Shown here: piece after piece, positions 44,669 through 53,819 of the stretch
Layout of the letters: every line of letters starts with the position of its first letter
Position numbering within the stretch: position 1 is the first letter of the stretch
Source: Winogradskyella ouciana
Lineage (GTDB): Bacteria; Bacteroidota; Bacteroidia; Flavobacteriales; Flavobacteriaceae
Assembly (NCBI RefSeq): GCF_009709615.1
Contig: NZ_WJYA01000003.1
Coordinates: 210,528-274,527 of the forward strand
Direction: 5' to 3'
Length of the DNA: 64,000 nt
Position numbers and translations under genes: made by a program
Notes under the pieces: generated by a model
Database searches by the model: none
What the model was told of the DNA's origin: nothing
Seen by the model: the letters and a program-made list of their open reading frames with translations, nothing else

Positions 44669-46828
44669 ATGAAAAATCAAAACAAAGTAGCATTTAGCAG
44701 ACGTAATTTCATAAAAACTTCTGCATTAGCCAGCGGAGGACTTTTAATAGGTTTCAATTTTTTTACAGCTTGCAAGGAGGCAGCTCAACCACCAGTGGAT
44801 ATTTCAAAATTGAACTTCAATGATTTTAATGCTTTTATAAAAATTGCAGATAACGGTTATGTAACTATTTTTTCTCCCAACCCTGAAATTGGGCAAGGTG
44901 TAAAAACATCTATGCCCATGATAATTGCTGAAGAGCTAGATGTGCCTTGGGAGCATGTTTCAGTACAACAAGGTGTGCTGGATACTGAAAATTTTCAGAG
45001 ACAAGTGGCAGGTGGTAGCCAATCCATTAGATTTGGTTGGGATGCGTTACGACAAACCGGAGCTACGGCAAAACAAATGTTGGTAAATGCTGCTGCTGCA
45101 AAATGGGGAGTCGATGCTTCAACATGCAAAGCTTCAAATGGTATTATCACAAATAACAATGGTGATACTTTAGGTTATGGAGACGTAGTAAGTGAAGCGG
45201 CATTATTGGAAGTACCCGAAAATGTCACCTTAAAATCACCGAAAGATTATAAAATTATTGGTAAGGACGCCATTAATGTAGATATGGAAGCTATTATAAC
45301 CGGAAAACCATTATTCGGATTAGATTATACTTCTGAAGGTATGAAATATGTTTCTGTTGCTCGTCCTCCTGCCTTTGGGCAAAAAATTGATTCTTTTGAT
45401 GCTACTGAAGCCAAAGCAGTTAACGGAGTTATTGATGTAGTACAATTTGGAGATAAGGTAGCTGTTTTAGCATCAAATACTTGGGCTGCAATGAAAGGCA
45501 AAAAAGCCTTGAAGGTCAATTGGACCAATGATAATGATTTAGAAAACACATCTGATCATGACCATGAATTAAATAAAATATTAAACAGCAACAAATTAGA
45601 TGTAAGACGCGAAGATGGCAATGTGAAAAAAGCTTTTGCCGAAGCCGATAAAGTTTTAGAACACACTTACGAATCTCCTTTTCTACCTCATAACTGTATG
45701 GAACCTATGAATTTCTATGCTAACGTTACAGATGATAAGGTTCATTTAGTTGGCCCAATTCAAACGCCAGCTGGTACAGCAAGACGTATTGCCAACCTTA
45801 TTAATAGAAATGAAGATGATATTCATTTAGAAATGACAAGAATGGGTGGTGGTTTTGGGCGACGTCTATATGGTGATTTTGCATTAGAAGCAGCAGAAAT
45901 TTCAAATATCACAAAACAACCTGTTAAAGTTATATTTTCCCGAGAGGATGATATGGCGGCAGGTATATATAGACCTGCAATAAAGTATAGAATAAAAGCC
46001 TCTATAAAAGATGGAAAAGTGACGGGATACCATTTAAAAGAGGCTGCGATAAATTCGAACATGTATGGCTTAATTCCTAATTTTTTCCCTGCTGGTGCTA
46101 TAGAAAATTACAAAGTTGAAACCGGAAATTATAGAAGTAAAATAACAACTGGTGCATGGAGAGCTCCCTACACTAATTTTCTAGCTTTTGCCGAGCAGAG
46201 CTTTTTTGATGAACTTGCTAAAGAGTTAGAAATTGATCCAGTGCGGTTACGTTTAGATTTGTTGAGCAATGTTGAAGAGGGTAAAGACCCTAGTATTGAA
46301 TATTCAGCTAAACGTATGACCGATACAATTAATCTAGCTGTAGAAAAAAGTAATTGGGGAAAATCTAGAGATGGAATCTATCAAGGATTTGCAGCCTATT
46401 ACAGTCATAACACGCATGTTGCAGAGGTAGTTGACATTAGTATGAAAAACGGAAATCCTATGGTAGAAAAAGTAACCGTTGCTGTAGATTGTGGAATTGT
46501 TGTAAATCCAACTGGTGCCAAAAATCAAATTGAAGGTGGAGTAATTGATGGTATAGGCCATGCCATGTACGGTGATTTTTCTTTTGAAAATGGACAACCA
46601 CAAGATGTTAACTTTAACACCTATCGATTAATCAGAATGAAAGAAACTCCAATTGTTGAAACTCATTTTGTTGAAAATGAATTATCACCAACTGGTTTAG
46701 GAGAACCGGGTTTACCTCCTGCTGGTGGCGCGCTATCAAATGCTATAAAAGCTGCTACAGGACAAGTTCTAACCAAACAACCTTTTATAAATGAATTTAA
46801 TAAGCGAAAGACAGATTTAAGTGCATAA
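44669..46828 (+). CDS. Molybdopterin-binding subunit of a periplasmic hydroxylase (IorB type)
   Basis: 719 residues from ATG 44669, chosen because it places a twin-arginine signal (FSRRNFIKTSALASGG) at the N-terminus. A GTG seven codons upstream is the alternative. A Cys follows the hydrophobic stretch (FFTAC), so lipidation is possible. The body matches the isoquinoline 1-oxidoreductase beta-subunit family: IGQGVKTSMPMIIAEELD, GGGFGRRLYGDFALEAA, TGAWRAPYTN and GLGEPGLPPAGGALSNAI near the cofactor site, where a Glu acts as base. It would oxidise an N-heterocycle or aldehyde in the periplasm. The substrate cannot be told. Confidence 0.93.
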   Translation: MKNQNKVAFSRRNFIKTSALASGGLLIGFNFFTACKEAAQPPVDISKLNFNDFNAFIKIADNGYVTIFSPNPEIGQGVKTSMPMIIAEELDVPWEHVSVQQGVLDTENFQRQVAGGSQSIRFGWDALRQTGATAKQMLVNAAAAKWGVDASTCKASNGIITNNNGDTLGYGDVVSEAALLEVPENVTLKSPKDYKIIGKDAINVDMEAIITGKPLFGLDYTSEGMKYVSVARPPAFGQKIDSFDATEAKAVNGVIDVVQFGDKVAVLASNTWAAMKGKKALKVNWTNDNDLENTSDHDHELNKILNSNKLDVRREDGNVKKAFAEADKVLEHTYESPFLPHNCMEPMNFYANVTDDKVHLVGPIQTPAGTARRIANLINRNEDDIHLEMTRMGGGFGRRLYGDFALEAAEISNITKQPVKVIFSREDDMAAGIYRPAIKYRIKASIKDGKVTGYHLKEAAINSNMYGLIPNFFPAGAIENYKVETGNYRSKITTGAWRAPYTNFLAFAEQSFFDELAKELEIDPVRLRLDLLSNVEEGKDPSIEYSAKRMTDTINLAVEKSNWGKSRDGIYQGFAAYYSHNTHVAEVVDISMKNGNPMVEKVTVAVDCGIVVNPTGAKNQIEGGVIDGIGHAMYGDFSFENGQPQDVNFNTYRLIRMKETPIVETHFVENELSPTGLGEPGLPPAGGALSNAIKAATGQVLTKQPFINEFNKRKTDLSA

Positions 46829-46841
46829 CGCTAACCTATAG

Positions 46842-47894
46842 CTAAACTTCTGTCACTTTCTTAACTGCACGATATGCTGGAAAATAATCTGCTTCGAGAA
46901 TATCAGGTGCATGATCGTTACCAAGTTTTTGCGAAACTAATTCTTTATATACATTTTCATTAACAATGTACTTCCAGATTTTAAATTCCTTAAAATCCTT
47001 AGAGAAGCTACTTTTAAATCTAAAAAGAGAGTCTTCATTACTTCCTAAACCTCCACCAAGGTTAAAGTACTTATAACCTTCTTCGGTAGATTTGATACGC
47101 ATTTCATCTATAACTAGCTTTATAGGATTGAGTTCAAAATGCTCTTCGCTAAGACCTGACAAATGATATTGTACAATATCCCCTTTTTTCATAAACATTG
47201 CAGCTCCTATTATTTCTTCAGATTCTGCATGGACGCATAAGGATAACTCAGACTCATAATCCTCGCTTGATAAGATTTGATGATAATATTTATTAGTAAA
47301 AAAATAGCTATCATCTGCATCAACACGCCTCATATTCTCATGGTATAGACGTATAAAGTCATCAAGATGCTCATCTATGTTACCTTTAATTACAGTACAA
47401 GACCTTCGCGATTTATTTAAATATGTTTTTAAACGTCTGCTGAATTTTGCTCTTTGATTTTCTATGGTGTCGGTTAAGTCTATATTCACAACATTTCCTA
47501 AAGCCGTAATTGTACCCAACCCTTTTAGAATACTTTCTTGATGTTCAATGTAAGGATGAAGCCTAGAAAACACAGATACTATATTATTCTTTTGCAAAAA
47601 TTGATTAAACTCATCTTGAAAATCATCTACGTTAAAATTTTCATCAATATGTTGTACTAACGGACCAGCATAACCATATACTGAGGTAGCATCTTTATAG
47701 TCAGAGTTATCAATATCTCTAAGAAGCAAAGGAATTAACAAAGATGTCTGCCCATCCGCATATTTTATAAGGATAGGGTATTCATCATTACTTTTTGACA
47801 ACTGATGATAATCGTATGTATGGTAAAAGTCTGAATTTGAAACCAAAGCGATTTGTTCCTTCCAAACTTTCTTATCTTTTATAACTTCAATCAT
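46842..47894 (-). CDS. FemAB-like GNAT-fold acyltransferase
   Basis: 350 residues, cytoplasmic. It has the two-lobed GNAT/FemAB pattern: FSRRLKTYLNKSRRSCTVIK, FIRLYHENMRRVDADDSYFF, EEIIGAAMFMKKGDIVQYHLSG and GYKYFNLGGGLGSNEDSLFRFKSSF cut here to its first 20 residues. FemAB-like enzymes transfer amino acids to peptidoglycan precursors, and related GNAT proteins act in capsule and lipid synthesis. Without a locus partner the substrate is unknown. It is convergent with the hydroxylase operon (14 bp between stops) and lies 48 bp downstream of the flavin enzyme gene on the same strand. Confidence 0.75.
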   Translation of the reverse strand: MIEVIKDKKVWKEQIALVSNSDFYHTYDYHQLSKSNDEYPILIKYADGQTSLLIPLLLRDIDNSDYKDATSVYGYAGPLVQHIDENFNVDDFQDEFNQFLQKNNIVSVFSRLHPYIEHQESILKGLGTITALGNVVNIDLTDTIENQRAKFSRRLKTYLNKSRRSCTVIKGNIDEHLDDFIRLYHENMRRVDADDSYFFTNKYYHQILSSEDYESELSLCVHAESEEIIGAAMFMKKGDIVQYHLSGLSEEHFELNPIKLVIDEMRIKSTEEGYKYFNLGGGLGSNEDSLFRFKSSFSKDFKEFKIWKYIVNENVYKELVSQKLGNDHAPDILEADYFPAYRAVKKVTEV

Positions 47895-47942
47895 TTAATA
47901 GCTAATTGTATAATTGTTTTAAGATTATAATGTTATTTAAAT

Positions 47943-49121
47943 TTATATTCTAAACATTGCGCCTTTAGGCTTTATACCAAGATACGCCATTCCCGCCTGA
48001 TTCATCCAGTGAGGTTGTATAATTCCGTGCTGCAATACTGCATGTATATCTCTATGGGCACGTTCAATTCTGTTTTCTGTATATAAAGAAACTGTTCCCG
48101 CAGCTGCATAAATCTCAGTTACCATGCTCCTAGCTATAGTTGCAGCCTGAACAGAAGCCGACCATACATCTGCAAGTTGTTCATCTGTATAAGTATTTTC
48201 CTTTTTAGCTTCTTCCCAAATTACTGATACTGCATTATGCAATTGACCACGTAAAGCACTTAATGTAGTCTTGCTTTTTGCAACAACACTCTGTATTCTA
48301 TCTCTGTCTCTTAAATCAGGATTTTTACCAGGAGTAACTCTTTCAAAGCATATTCTCACAAGATCATCCATTGCTGCTTTAAATATCCCAAGAGCAATAG
48401 CGGCATTACCAGCAGAATTTAAACAACCAATTGGCAAACGGCTATAAGGATTATCTATAGCTACAGGGCTATCAAAATCTACTGCATATGCTTCTTTGAC
48501 AAAGTGATTATCCACTACAACATCATGACTACCCGTACCTTTTAGCCCACCAACATGCCACGTATCTACAACTTCAATCGCCTCTTTAGGAATAAAAAAC
48601 AACTTTAAATTAGCACCTGGTCCCAAAGTAGATGGTAAACCTTCTCCTGTTACCAAACAGCGCAGAACAAACCAGTCTGATATTTCGCATCCAGAAACTA
48701 AAGTCCATCGTCCCGAAACATTATAACCTCCATCAACAATTTCCGCGACACCTTCTGGGCGCGCTGAATTGGCATATACATGAGATGGATCCTTATAAAC
48801 CTCTTTCATACTTTCCTCATCAAGATAACGACCAAATGTACAAGCTAAATGGTTGTTCCATACACTCCAACCGACAGCAGCTTCGCTACAACTTAGTATT
48901 TCATAAGCTTTTAGAACCTCTACAGGATTGTCCTCCCAGCCACCAAGAAATTTTGGTAATCCCATTCTAAACAGTCCAGATTCTTTTAGGTGCTCAACAA
49001 GCTTAGGTGCAAGTCTTCTTAAATTTTCTGTTTCGTCACGATGCAAGATTGCAGTAGCATGAATCTCATTTGACGCATCAGATGGCGAGTTTGTTCTAAT
49101 TTCTAACAATGATTTGTGCAT
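47943..49121 (-). CDS. Acyl-CoA-dehydrogenase-fold flavoprotein (two-component monooxygenase type)
   Basis: 392 residues. The opening LAPKLVEHLKESGLFRMGLPKFLGG and the later block SGRWTLVSGCEISDWFVLR fit the group D flavin monooxygenases (HsaA, HpaB-like) that share the acyl-CoA dehydrogenase fold. GGLKGTGSHDVVVDNHFV and the C-terminal EIYAAAGTVSLYTENRIERA support this. Such enzymes hydroxylate aromatic substrates with reduced flavin supplied by a separate reductase. A flavin-reductase gene is not adjacent, although the nitroreductase at 42.7-43.3 kb is nearby. Alternatively it could be a true dehydrogenase; the missing catalytic Glu pattern favours a monooxygenase. Confidence 0.7.
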   Translation of the reverse strand: MHKSLLEIRTNSPSDASNEIHATAILHRDETENLRRLAPKLVEHLKESGLFRMGLPKFLGGWEDNPVEVLKAYEILSCSEAAVGWSVWNNHLACTFGRYLDEESMKEVYKDPSHVYANSARPEGVAEIVDGGYNVSGRWTLVSGCEISDWFVLRCLVTGEGLPSTLGPGANLKLFFIPKEAIEVVDTWHVGGLKGTGSHDVVVDNHFVKEAYAVDFDSPVAIDNPYSRLPIGCLNSAGNAAIALGIFKAAMDDLVRICFERVTPGKNPDLRDRDRIQSVVAKSKTTLSALRGQLHNAVSVIWEEAKKENTYTDEQLADVWSASVQAATIARSMVTEIYAAAGTVSLYTENRIERAHRDIHAVLQHGIIQPHWMNQAGMAYLGIKPKGAMFRI

Positions 49122-49310
49122 AATTATAATTTAACAATGATGATAATTATATCATCAAATTTCATAGATTTTAATTAAACTACTGAATATATTTTAGAAA
49201 TATGACTTGGTATAAAGTATTACTAAAAATTCAGGGCAATAATAAGTCGAAGGTATTATTTAAAGTTTATTACTTGATAATTAATTGTTTAAATGCGAAA
49301 AAAATTGGTG

Positions 49311-49350
49311 AAATAAAAAAACCACACAAGATGACTTGGTGGTTTTATTT
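49311..49350 (-). terminator. Terminator downstream of tRNA-Ser
   Basis: AACCAC and CAAG on the left pair with CTTG and GTGGTT on the right around an ATGA loop, flanked by AAATAAA and TTATTT. On the minus strand it lies just after the tRNA-Ser 3' end and is followed by a T-run. The upstream part of the gap (49122-49310) is A+T rich and holds nothing else I recognise. Confidence 0.7.
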
Positions 49351-49371
49351 CAAAGCTTAACACTTTTTTTG

Positions 49372-49456
49372 CGGAGAAAGAGGGATTCGAACCCCCGGAG
49401 GTGTGACCCTCGCTGGTTTTCAAGACCAGTGCATTCGACCACTCTGCCATTTCTCC
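49372..49456 (-). tRNA. tRNA-Ser (anticodon UGA)
   Basis: A class II tRNA of 85 nt. The acceptor GGAGAAA (49456-49450) pairs with TTTCTCC (49379-49373) and the discriminator is G. The anticodon arm reads CTGGTCTTGAAAACCAG with TGA in the loop. A long variable arm follows, and the T arm has GGTTCGAATCCC. CCA is not encoded. Reads UCA and related serine codons. Confidence 0.95.
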
Positions 49457-49624
49457 AATAGCGGGTGCAAATATAAAACCCTTTTTTTTGTAGTCAAAGA
49501 TTTTTCTTATTTTTTATTAAATTTTGATTTTAGATTTGAAAAAAAAATTAGCATCAATAAATTATGCATTGTATTTTCGGCATAATATATGTTGTTTACA
49601 ACGTTACTATATCAAATCAATTTT

Positions 49625-50404
49625 ATGAAGCATTACTTTTTCTTTTTCACAGTTTTAATTAGTCTGTGCAGTGTAGCACAAAACAAGACTATTGCTGCAG
49701 GTGAAAAACTCGTCTATACCGCATCCTATAATATGTCTGGTCTATTAACAGATATTGCTCAGGTAAAAATGGAAACCAGTGAAGTTAAGACATCAAAAAG
49801 TACGCTAATGCGATTAAAGTGTACAGCTACAACTTTTAAAAAATGGGATAACTTCTTTAAAATAAGAGATTTATATGAGAGCTATGTCAATCCTAAAACT
49901 TTAACTCCTTACCTCTATAAAAGAGACATTAGCGAAGGGGGCTATTATAAATTCATGCAGTACAAGTATAACCATAAGGCCAAGCTCGTAAAAAGCCTTA
50001 AGCGTAAAAAGAGAAAAGACGGTAAAACTTGGGACGAAAATAAAACGGTTAAGATCAATGCTTCTACCAAAGACTTAGTGAGTACCTTATACCATATCAG
50101 AAATTTAGACATCCACAAAGCCAGTCCTGGTGATTCTCAAAATTTCACAATACTGTTTGACAATGAAGAAACTACCATAACAATAAAATACATTGGTAAA
50201 GAAACTATATCTACTAAAATTGGGAGCAAAGAATGTTATAAGCTCGCAATATCTGTAAAAGATAGTGATGTTTTAAAAGGCAATAATGCAAACCTTTTAT
50301 GGCTTACGGCAGATGCGAATAAGATACCAGTATATGCGAAGTTTAAAATTCCTGTTGGAAACGGTGAACTTAAGATCGTTTCTGCCACAGGTTTAAAACA
50401 TTAA
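49625..50404 (+). CDS. DUF3108 family periplasmic protein
   Basis: 259 residues from ATG 49625, which gives a signal peptide ending SVAQ (about 19); the frame is open 12 codons further upstream but without a sensible start. The pattern GEKLVYTASYNMSGLLTDIA, then WDNFFKIRDLYESYVNP and a Lys/Arg-rich stretch (about 128-142), then LVSTLYHIRNLDI matches DUF3108. The fold is LolA-like beta and members are found across Bacteroidota and Proteobacteria without a firm function. It is followed after 7 bp by a small membrane-protein gene, so the two are probably co-transcribed. Confidence 0.82.
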   Translation: MKHYFFFFTVLISLCSVAQNKTIAAGEKLVYTASYNMSGLLTDIAQVKMETSEVKTSKSTLMRLKCTATTFKKWDNFFKIRDLYESYVNPKTLTPYLYKRDISEGGYYKFMQYKYNHKAKLVKSLKRKKRKDGKTWDENKTVKINASTKDLVSTLYHIRNLDIHKASPGDSQNFTILFDNEETTITIKYIGKETISTKIGSKECYKLAISVKDSDVLKGNNANLLWLTADANKIPVYAKFKIPVGNGELKIVSATGLKH

Positions 50405-50411
50405 TTTAATA

Positions 50412-50747
50412 ATGAAAAAACTATTTATAATCTTAGGTTTTATTTCAGCAATTTTAGCTGTAATACTAGCTGTAACCCCTCTTTCTAATTTAGCCATAGC
50501 ACCAATAGTTGCGGCATTTATCTGTGGGTTAATAGTACTATTTATTTCTAAAAAACAAAACACTAAAACGAAAACCATTCAATACATTTTCATTTTGGTA
50601 ATCATTTCGTTAGGACTCACTATTTATAAAGGCGTTTTCTCAACCACAGAAATCGGTGACACCGAACAATTAGAACAAAGAGATGAAGAAAACCTAGAGG
50701 ACTCTAAGGAAATCCTTGAGGATATAGAAATTGACGAAAATTTTTAA
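50412..50747 (+). CDS. Small three-helix membrane protein, unknown
   Basis: 111 residues: two hydrophobic helices (about 4-26 and 29-46), a short basic loop (KKQNTKTKT), a third helix (about 57-72) and a strongly acidic tail (about 78-111, rich in Glu and Asp). I do not recognise a family. It starts 7 bp after the DUF3108 gene. The acidic tail would face whichever side the third helix leaves it and has no motif. Confidence 0.7.
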   Translation: MKKLFIILGFISAILAVILAVTPLSNLAIAPIVAAFICGLIVLFISKKQNTKTKTIQYIFILVIISLGLTIYKGVFSTTEIGDTEQLEQRDEENLEDSKEILEDIEIDENF

Positions 50748-50789
50748 ATTTTATGACTTAACGTCAGAAATTATTTCGCTCATTTAACT

Positions 50790-50797
50790 TATTTTTG
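50790..50797 (+). promoter_or_regulatory. Probable promoter of the first M28 gene, -7 element
   Basis: TATTTTTG, an exact TAnnTTTG match, 18 bases before ATG 50816. It overlaps the TTG that would otherwise be an in-frame start, so it decides the start codon in favour of ATG 50816. Confidence 0.6.
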
Positions 50798-50815
50798 CGG
50801 AAATCAAATAGTTAC

Positions 50816-51847
50816 ATGAAAGTATTAGTTGCCTCAGCGCTTATTCTTGTTGGCTCTTGCTCTACACTAAGACATAGTGAAAAAATAGAGAATTTAAAGG
50901 ATAGTATTTCATACGACGACAAGAAAATAGTTGAAAAATACCTAAACACAATCAATTCCGAAGAGCTAAAAACCCATGTAGAAGAAATATCCTCTGAGAA
51001 GTATAACGGAAGAATGACTGGTGAGAAAGGTCATAATGAAGTCTGTGATTATATTCGAAATTACTACAAATCCCAAAATATAAAAGCTCCAGAATCTCAT
51101 CCAGATTACTATCAAAAAGTACCTAAAGAAGTATTGCCAGAAGGGTTAAATGAATCGCAAAACGTCATTGCATATATTGAAGGTTCTGAATTTCCGGATG
51201 AATATATTTATATAGCTGCCCATTCTGACCATGAAGGTATCATTGATGGTGAAATATACCCTGGTGCTGATGACAATGGTTCTGGTACTGCTGCTGTATT
51301 TGAAATGGCTGAGGCTTTTAAAAAAGCTTCAGAAGACGGTTATAACCCAAAACGCAGTATCGTATTCTTACATGTTACGGCTGAAGAAGTTGGTTTGCAT
51401 GGTTCGCGATATTACACCAATAACCCTGTTTTTCCTATTGAAAATACAATAAGCACGCTGAATATTGATATGATTGGTCGTGTGGACGAAAGGCACAAAG
51501 ATGATGAAAATTATATCTATGTGATTGGTTCGGACAGAATGAGTACAGAATTACATTTTATAGTGCAAGAAGCAAATTCTAATTTTACAAGTTTAAATTT
51601 AGATTATAAGTATAATGACGATAGCGATCCAAACCGCTACTTCTACAGGTCAGACCATTATAATTTTGCACAAAAGGACATCCCTGTGATTTTCTTTTTT
51701 AACGGTGAACATGAGGACTACACAAAACCGACAGATACAGCTGACAAAATTAATTACCAATTGTTGGCAAAGCGCACAAAATTAATATTCGCTACAGCAT
51801 GGTATTTAGCGAACTCACCAGATCGATTAAATCCAGAGATTATCTAA
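50816..51847 (+). CDS. M28 family zinc aminopeptidase-like lipoprotein
   Basis: 343 residues from ATG 50816, giving the lipobox LVGSC (about Cys14). The M28 zinc site is complete: AAHSDHEG (His and Asp), GADDNGSG (bridging Asp), HVTAEEVGLHGSRYY (catalytic Glu and metal Glu), LNIDMIGR (Asp), and a late SDHYNF with His. It would remove N-terminal residues from peptides outside the inner membrane. The next gene encodes a longer paralogue with the same blocks in the same order, so the pair arose by tandem duplication. This member lacks the PA-like insert of its neighbour. Confidence 0.92.
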   Translation: MKVLVASALILVGSCSTLRHSEKIENLKDSISYDDKKIVEKYLNTINSEELKTHVEEISSEKYNGRMTGEKGHNEVCDYIRNYYKSQNIKAPESHPDYYQKVPKEVLPEGLNESQNVIAYIEGSEFPDEYIYIAAHSDHEGIIDGEIYPGADDNGSGTAAVFEMAEAFKKASEDGYNPKRSIVFLHVTAEEVGLHGSRYYTNNPVFPIENTISTLNIDMIGRVDERHKDDENYIYVIGSDRMSTELHFIVQEANSNFTSLNLDYKYNDDSDPNRYFYRSDHYNFAQKDIPVIFFFNGEHEDYTKPTDTADKINYQLLAKRTKLIFATAWYLANSPDRLNPEII

Positions 51848-51976
51848 TGTTAAAGTTTGTTAAAAGAAATTTAGCTTAAACCTTTTGACCCTTCGATTTT
51901 CGTAATTTTATCAAAAAATTAATTTAAAGTCATTAACCATCTGGCTTTAAACAACTAACATCTAATTTTTATTGAT

Positions 51977-53560
51977 ATGAAAAAGTTTTTATTGGTCTTC
52001 TGTGCCATGGGATTAATTTTTAGTTGTGGTACTTCTTCCAAAGGTAACTCGTCGTCTGTACAAATGAATGAGGCCAAAGTAGCAGATCCAACTGAGTATG
52101 CCTCAACAATTACTACTGAAGAATTAAAAGAAATGCTATACAAGTATGCCTCTGATGAATTTGAAGGAAGGGAAACTGGTGAGAAAGGACAAAAACTGGC
52201 TGTTGAGTATTTAAAGGCACAATACAAAGCTATGGGAGTTGACACTCCATTGGGTGATGACGACTATTTTCAGGAAGTTCCATTAGAAAAGCAAAGTGTT
52301 TCAGAAGCTAAATTCTCAGTTAATGGAACCGACTTTAAAAGTTTTGAAGACCATATTGTTTTGAGAGCATCTGGAAACGTAGATATCTCTTCAGATGAAA
52401 TTGTTTATGTTGGGTATGGTATCGACGCAGATAACTATTCAGACTATAAAAATATAGATGTAAAGGGTAAAATCGTTTTAGCAAAATCAGGAGAGCCTAA
52501 AGATGCTGATGGAAACTACATTACATCAGGAACAACTGAGGATACTAAATGGACCAATGGACGCCAATCTTTGTCCAGTAAAAGAGATGCTGCAGCAAAC
52601 AACGGTGCAAAAGGACTTATTTATATGGATAATAACTTATTTACAAGATATGCTCCATTTTTTCAAAGACAAGCAATGGCTGGTGCTTCTAGTCGCTTAT
52701 CATTAAAAAGTAATGATGACGATATGTTTATGCTTATGGTTACTGAAAACCTTGGAAAAGCATTACACAATAGAATTTCTGAAGACAAAACATCAAAAGC
52801 AATTAATACTGACTTTAACTTATCCATTGAAAATAAATCTGAAGAAATCATTTCAGAAAATGTCGTGGCCTACATAAAAGGTTCTGAAAAGCCTGATGAA
52901 ATTGTAGTTATCTCAGCTCACTTAGATCATGAAGGTATTAAAAATGGTGAAGTTTATAATGGTGCCGATGATGATGGTTCTGGTACTATTGCTATTTTAG
53001 AAATTGCTGAAGCATTTAAAACAGCAGAAAAAGCTGGTCATGGCCCAAAACGTTCTATACTATTTCTTCATGTTACTGGTGAAGAAAAAGGGCTTTTAGG
53101 TTCTCGATACTATACAGACAACGACCCTATTTTTCCTTTGGAAAATACAGTTGCTGACTTAAATATTGATATGATCGGTAGAACTGATCCTAAGCGTACT
53201 GAAGGTGATAGAAATTATATTTATCTCATTGGAAGTGATAAATTAAGTACTCACTTGCATAATATTTCTGAAGAGGTCAATAGCAAATACACAAATGTAG
53301 AACTTGATTATACTTATAATGATGAGAATGACCCTAACCGTTTTTACTATAGGTCTGATCATTATAATTTTGCTAAAAACAACATTCCTGTTATATTCTA
53401 TTTCAATGGTACGCATGCAGATTATCATAAACCATCCGACACACCAGATAAGATTGAATACGATTTGTTGGAAAACAGAACAAAATTGGTATTCCATACG
53501 GCATGGGAAGTTGCCAACAGAGCTGATAGAATTGTAGTCGATAAAGCAGAACAACAATAA
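51977..53560 (+). CDS. M28 family peptidase lipoprotein with PA-like insert
   Basis: 527 residues, lipobox IFSC (about Cys15). The N-terminal helical part has FEGRETGEKGQKLAVEYL. Residues about 110-275 form a protease-associated (PA-like) insert (IVYVGYGIDADNYSDYKNID, GKIVLAKSG, AANNGAKGLIYM). The M28 zinc site follows: SAHLDHEG, GADDDGSG, HVTGEEKGLLGSRYY, LNIDMIGR and RSDHYNF. It is a periplasmic or surface aminopeptidase by family. The 129-bp gap from the first M28 gene contains TAATTTTA, a one-mismatch -7 box, so it may have its own promoter. Confidence 0.93.
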   Translation: MKKFLLVFCAMGLIFSCGTSSKGNSSSVQMNEAKVADPTEYASTITTEELKEMLYKYASDEFEGRETGEKGQKLAVEYLKAQYKAMGVDTPLGDDDYFQEVPLEKQSVSEAKFSVNGTDFKSFEDHIVLRASGNVDISSDEIVYVGYGIDADNYSDYKNIDVKGKIVLAKSGEPKDADGNYITSGTTEDTKWTNGRQSLSSKRDAAANNGAKGLIYMDNNLFTRYAPFFQRQAMAGASSRLSLKSNDDDMFMLMVTENLGKALHNRISEDKTSKAINTDFNLSIENKSEEIISENVVAYIKGSEKPDEIVVISAHLDHEGIKNGEVYNGADDDGSGTIAILEIAEAFKTAEKAGHGPKRSILFLHVTGEEKGLLGSRYYTDNDPIFPLENTVADLNIDMIGRTDPKRTEGDRNYIYLIGSDKLSTHLHNISEEVNSKYTNVELDYTYNDENDPNRFYYRSDHYNFAKNNIPVIFYFNGTHADYHKPSDTPDKIEYDLLENRTKLVFHTAWEVANRADRIVVDKAEQQ

Positions 53561-53624
53561 CGTAACAAACAATCGTTTAAATTGAGATATTATCAGTTTA
53601 AATGTTAAATTTTTATAAATTTCA

Positions 53625-53654
53625 TTGCTGATTTATAGTTTTTATGTAAATTTA
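53625..53654 (+). promoter_or_regulatory. Promoter of the stand-alone TPP riboswitch
   Basis: TTG at 53625-53627, a 19-base spacer, then TAAATTTA at 53647-53654, one mismatch from TAnnTTTG. This fits the Bacteroidota TTG/TAnnTTTG promoter with normal spacing. Transcription would start around 53660, exactly at the base of the aptamer P1 stem. Confidence 0.55.
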
Positions 53655-53660
53655 CGTAGT

Positions 53661-53736
53661 TGTATTGGGGTGCTGATACATTTCGGCTGAGAAAAGACCC
53701 ATAGTACTCGTTGGATAATGCCAACTACGGAATACA
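53661..53736 (+). ncRNA. TPP (THI-box) riboswitch aptamer without a downstream gene
   Basis: Closing stem P1 is TGTATT (53661-53666) with AATACA (53731-53736), perfect over 6 bp. The conserved THI-box strings are all present in order: GGGGTGCT (53667-53674), GGCTGAGA (53685-53692), ACCC (53697-53700, pairing with GGGT) and GGATAATGCC (53713-53722). They are in the + orientation. A 12-bp hairpin follows 8 bases later. Beyond it there are only minus-strand genes: a tRNA-His and bshB1. The longest + strand ORF after the aptamer is a 30-codon frame from ATG 53758 without coding character. The upstream M28 gene ends 100 bp before. Confidence 0.92.
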
Positions 53737-53744
53737 TTAACAAG

Positions 53745-53780
53745 TAAAGGGAACAATATGTTTATCATTTGTTCCCTTTA
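53745..53780 (+). terminator. Hairpin after the TPP aptamer
   Basis: TAAAGGGAACAA (about 53745-53756) pairs with TTGTTCCCTTTA (about 53769-53780) around a 12-base loop. It is followed by TTATTATTATAA, a weak T-run. Its position 8-9 bases after P1 suits a riboswitch-controlled terminator, giving an RNA of about 120 nt. Confidence 0.65.
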
Positions 53781-53819
53781 TTATTATAATAAGTTTTACT
53801 CAAAAGGTATAGAACAAAA

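Noticed and set aside
50795..50815. TTG start adding seven residues to the first M28 peptidase
   Set aside because: The TTG is part of an exact -7 promoter element, and the ATG at 50816 gives a proper lipoprotein signal.
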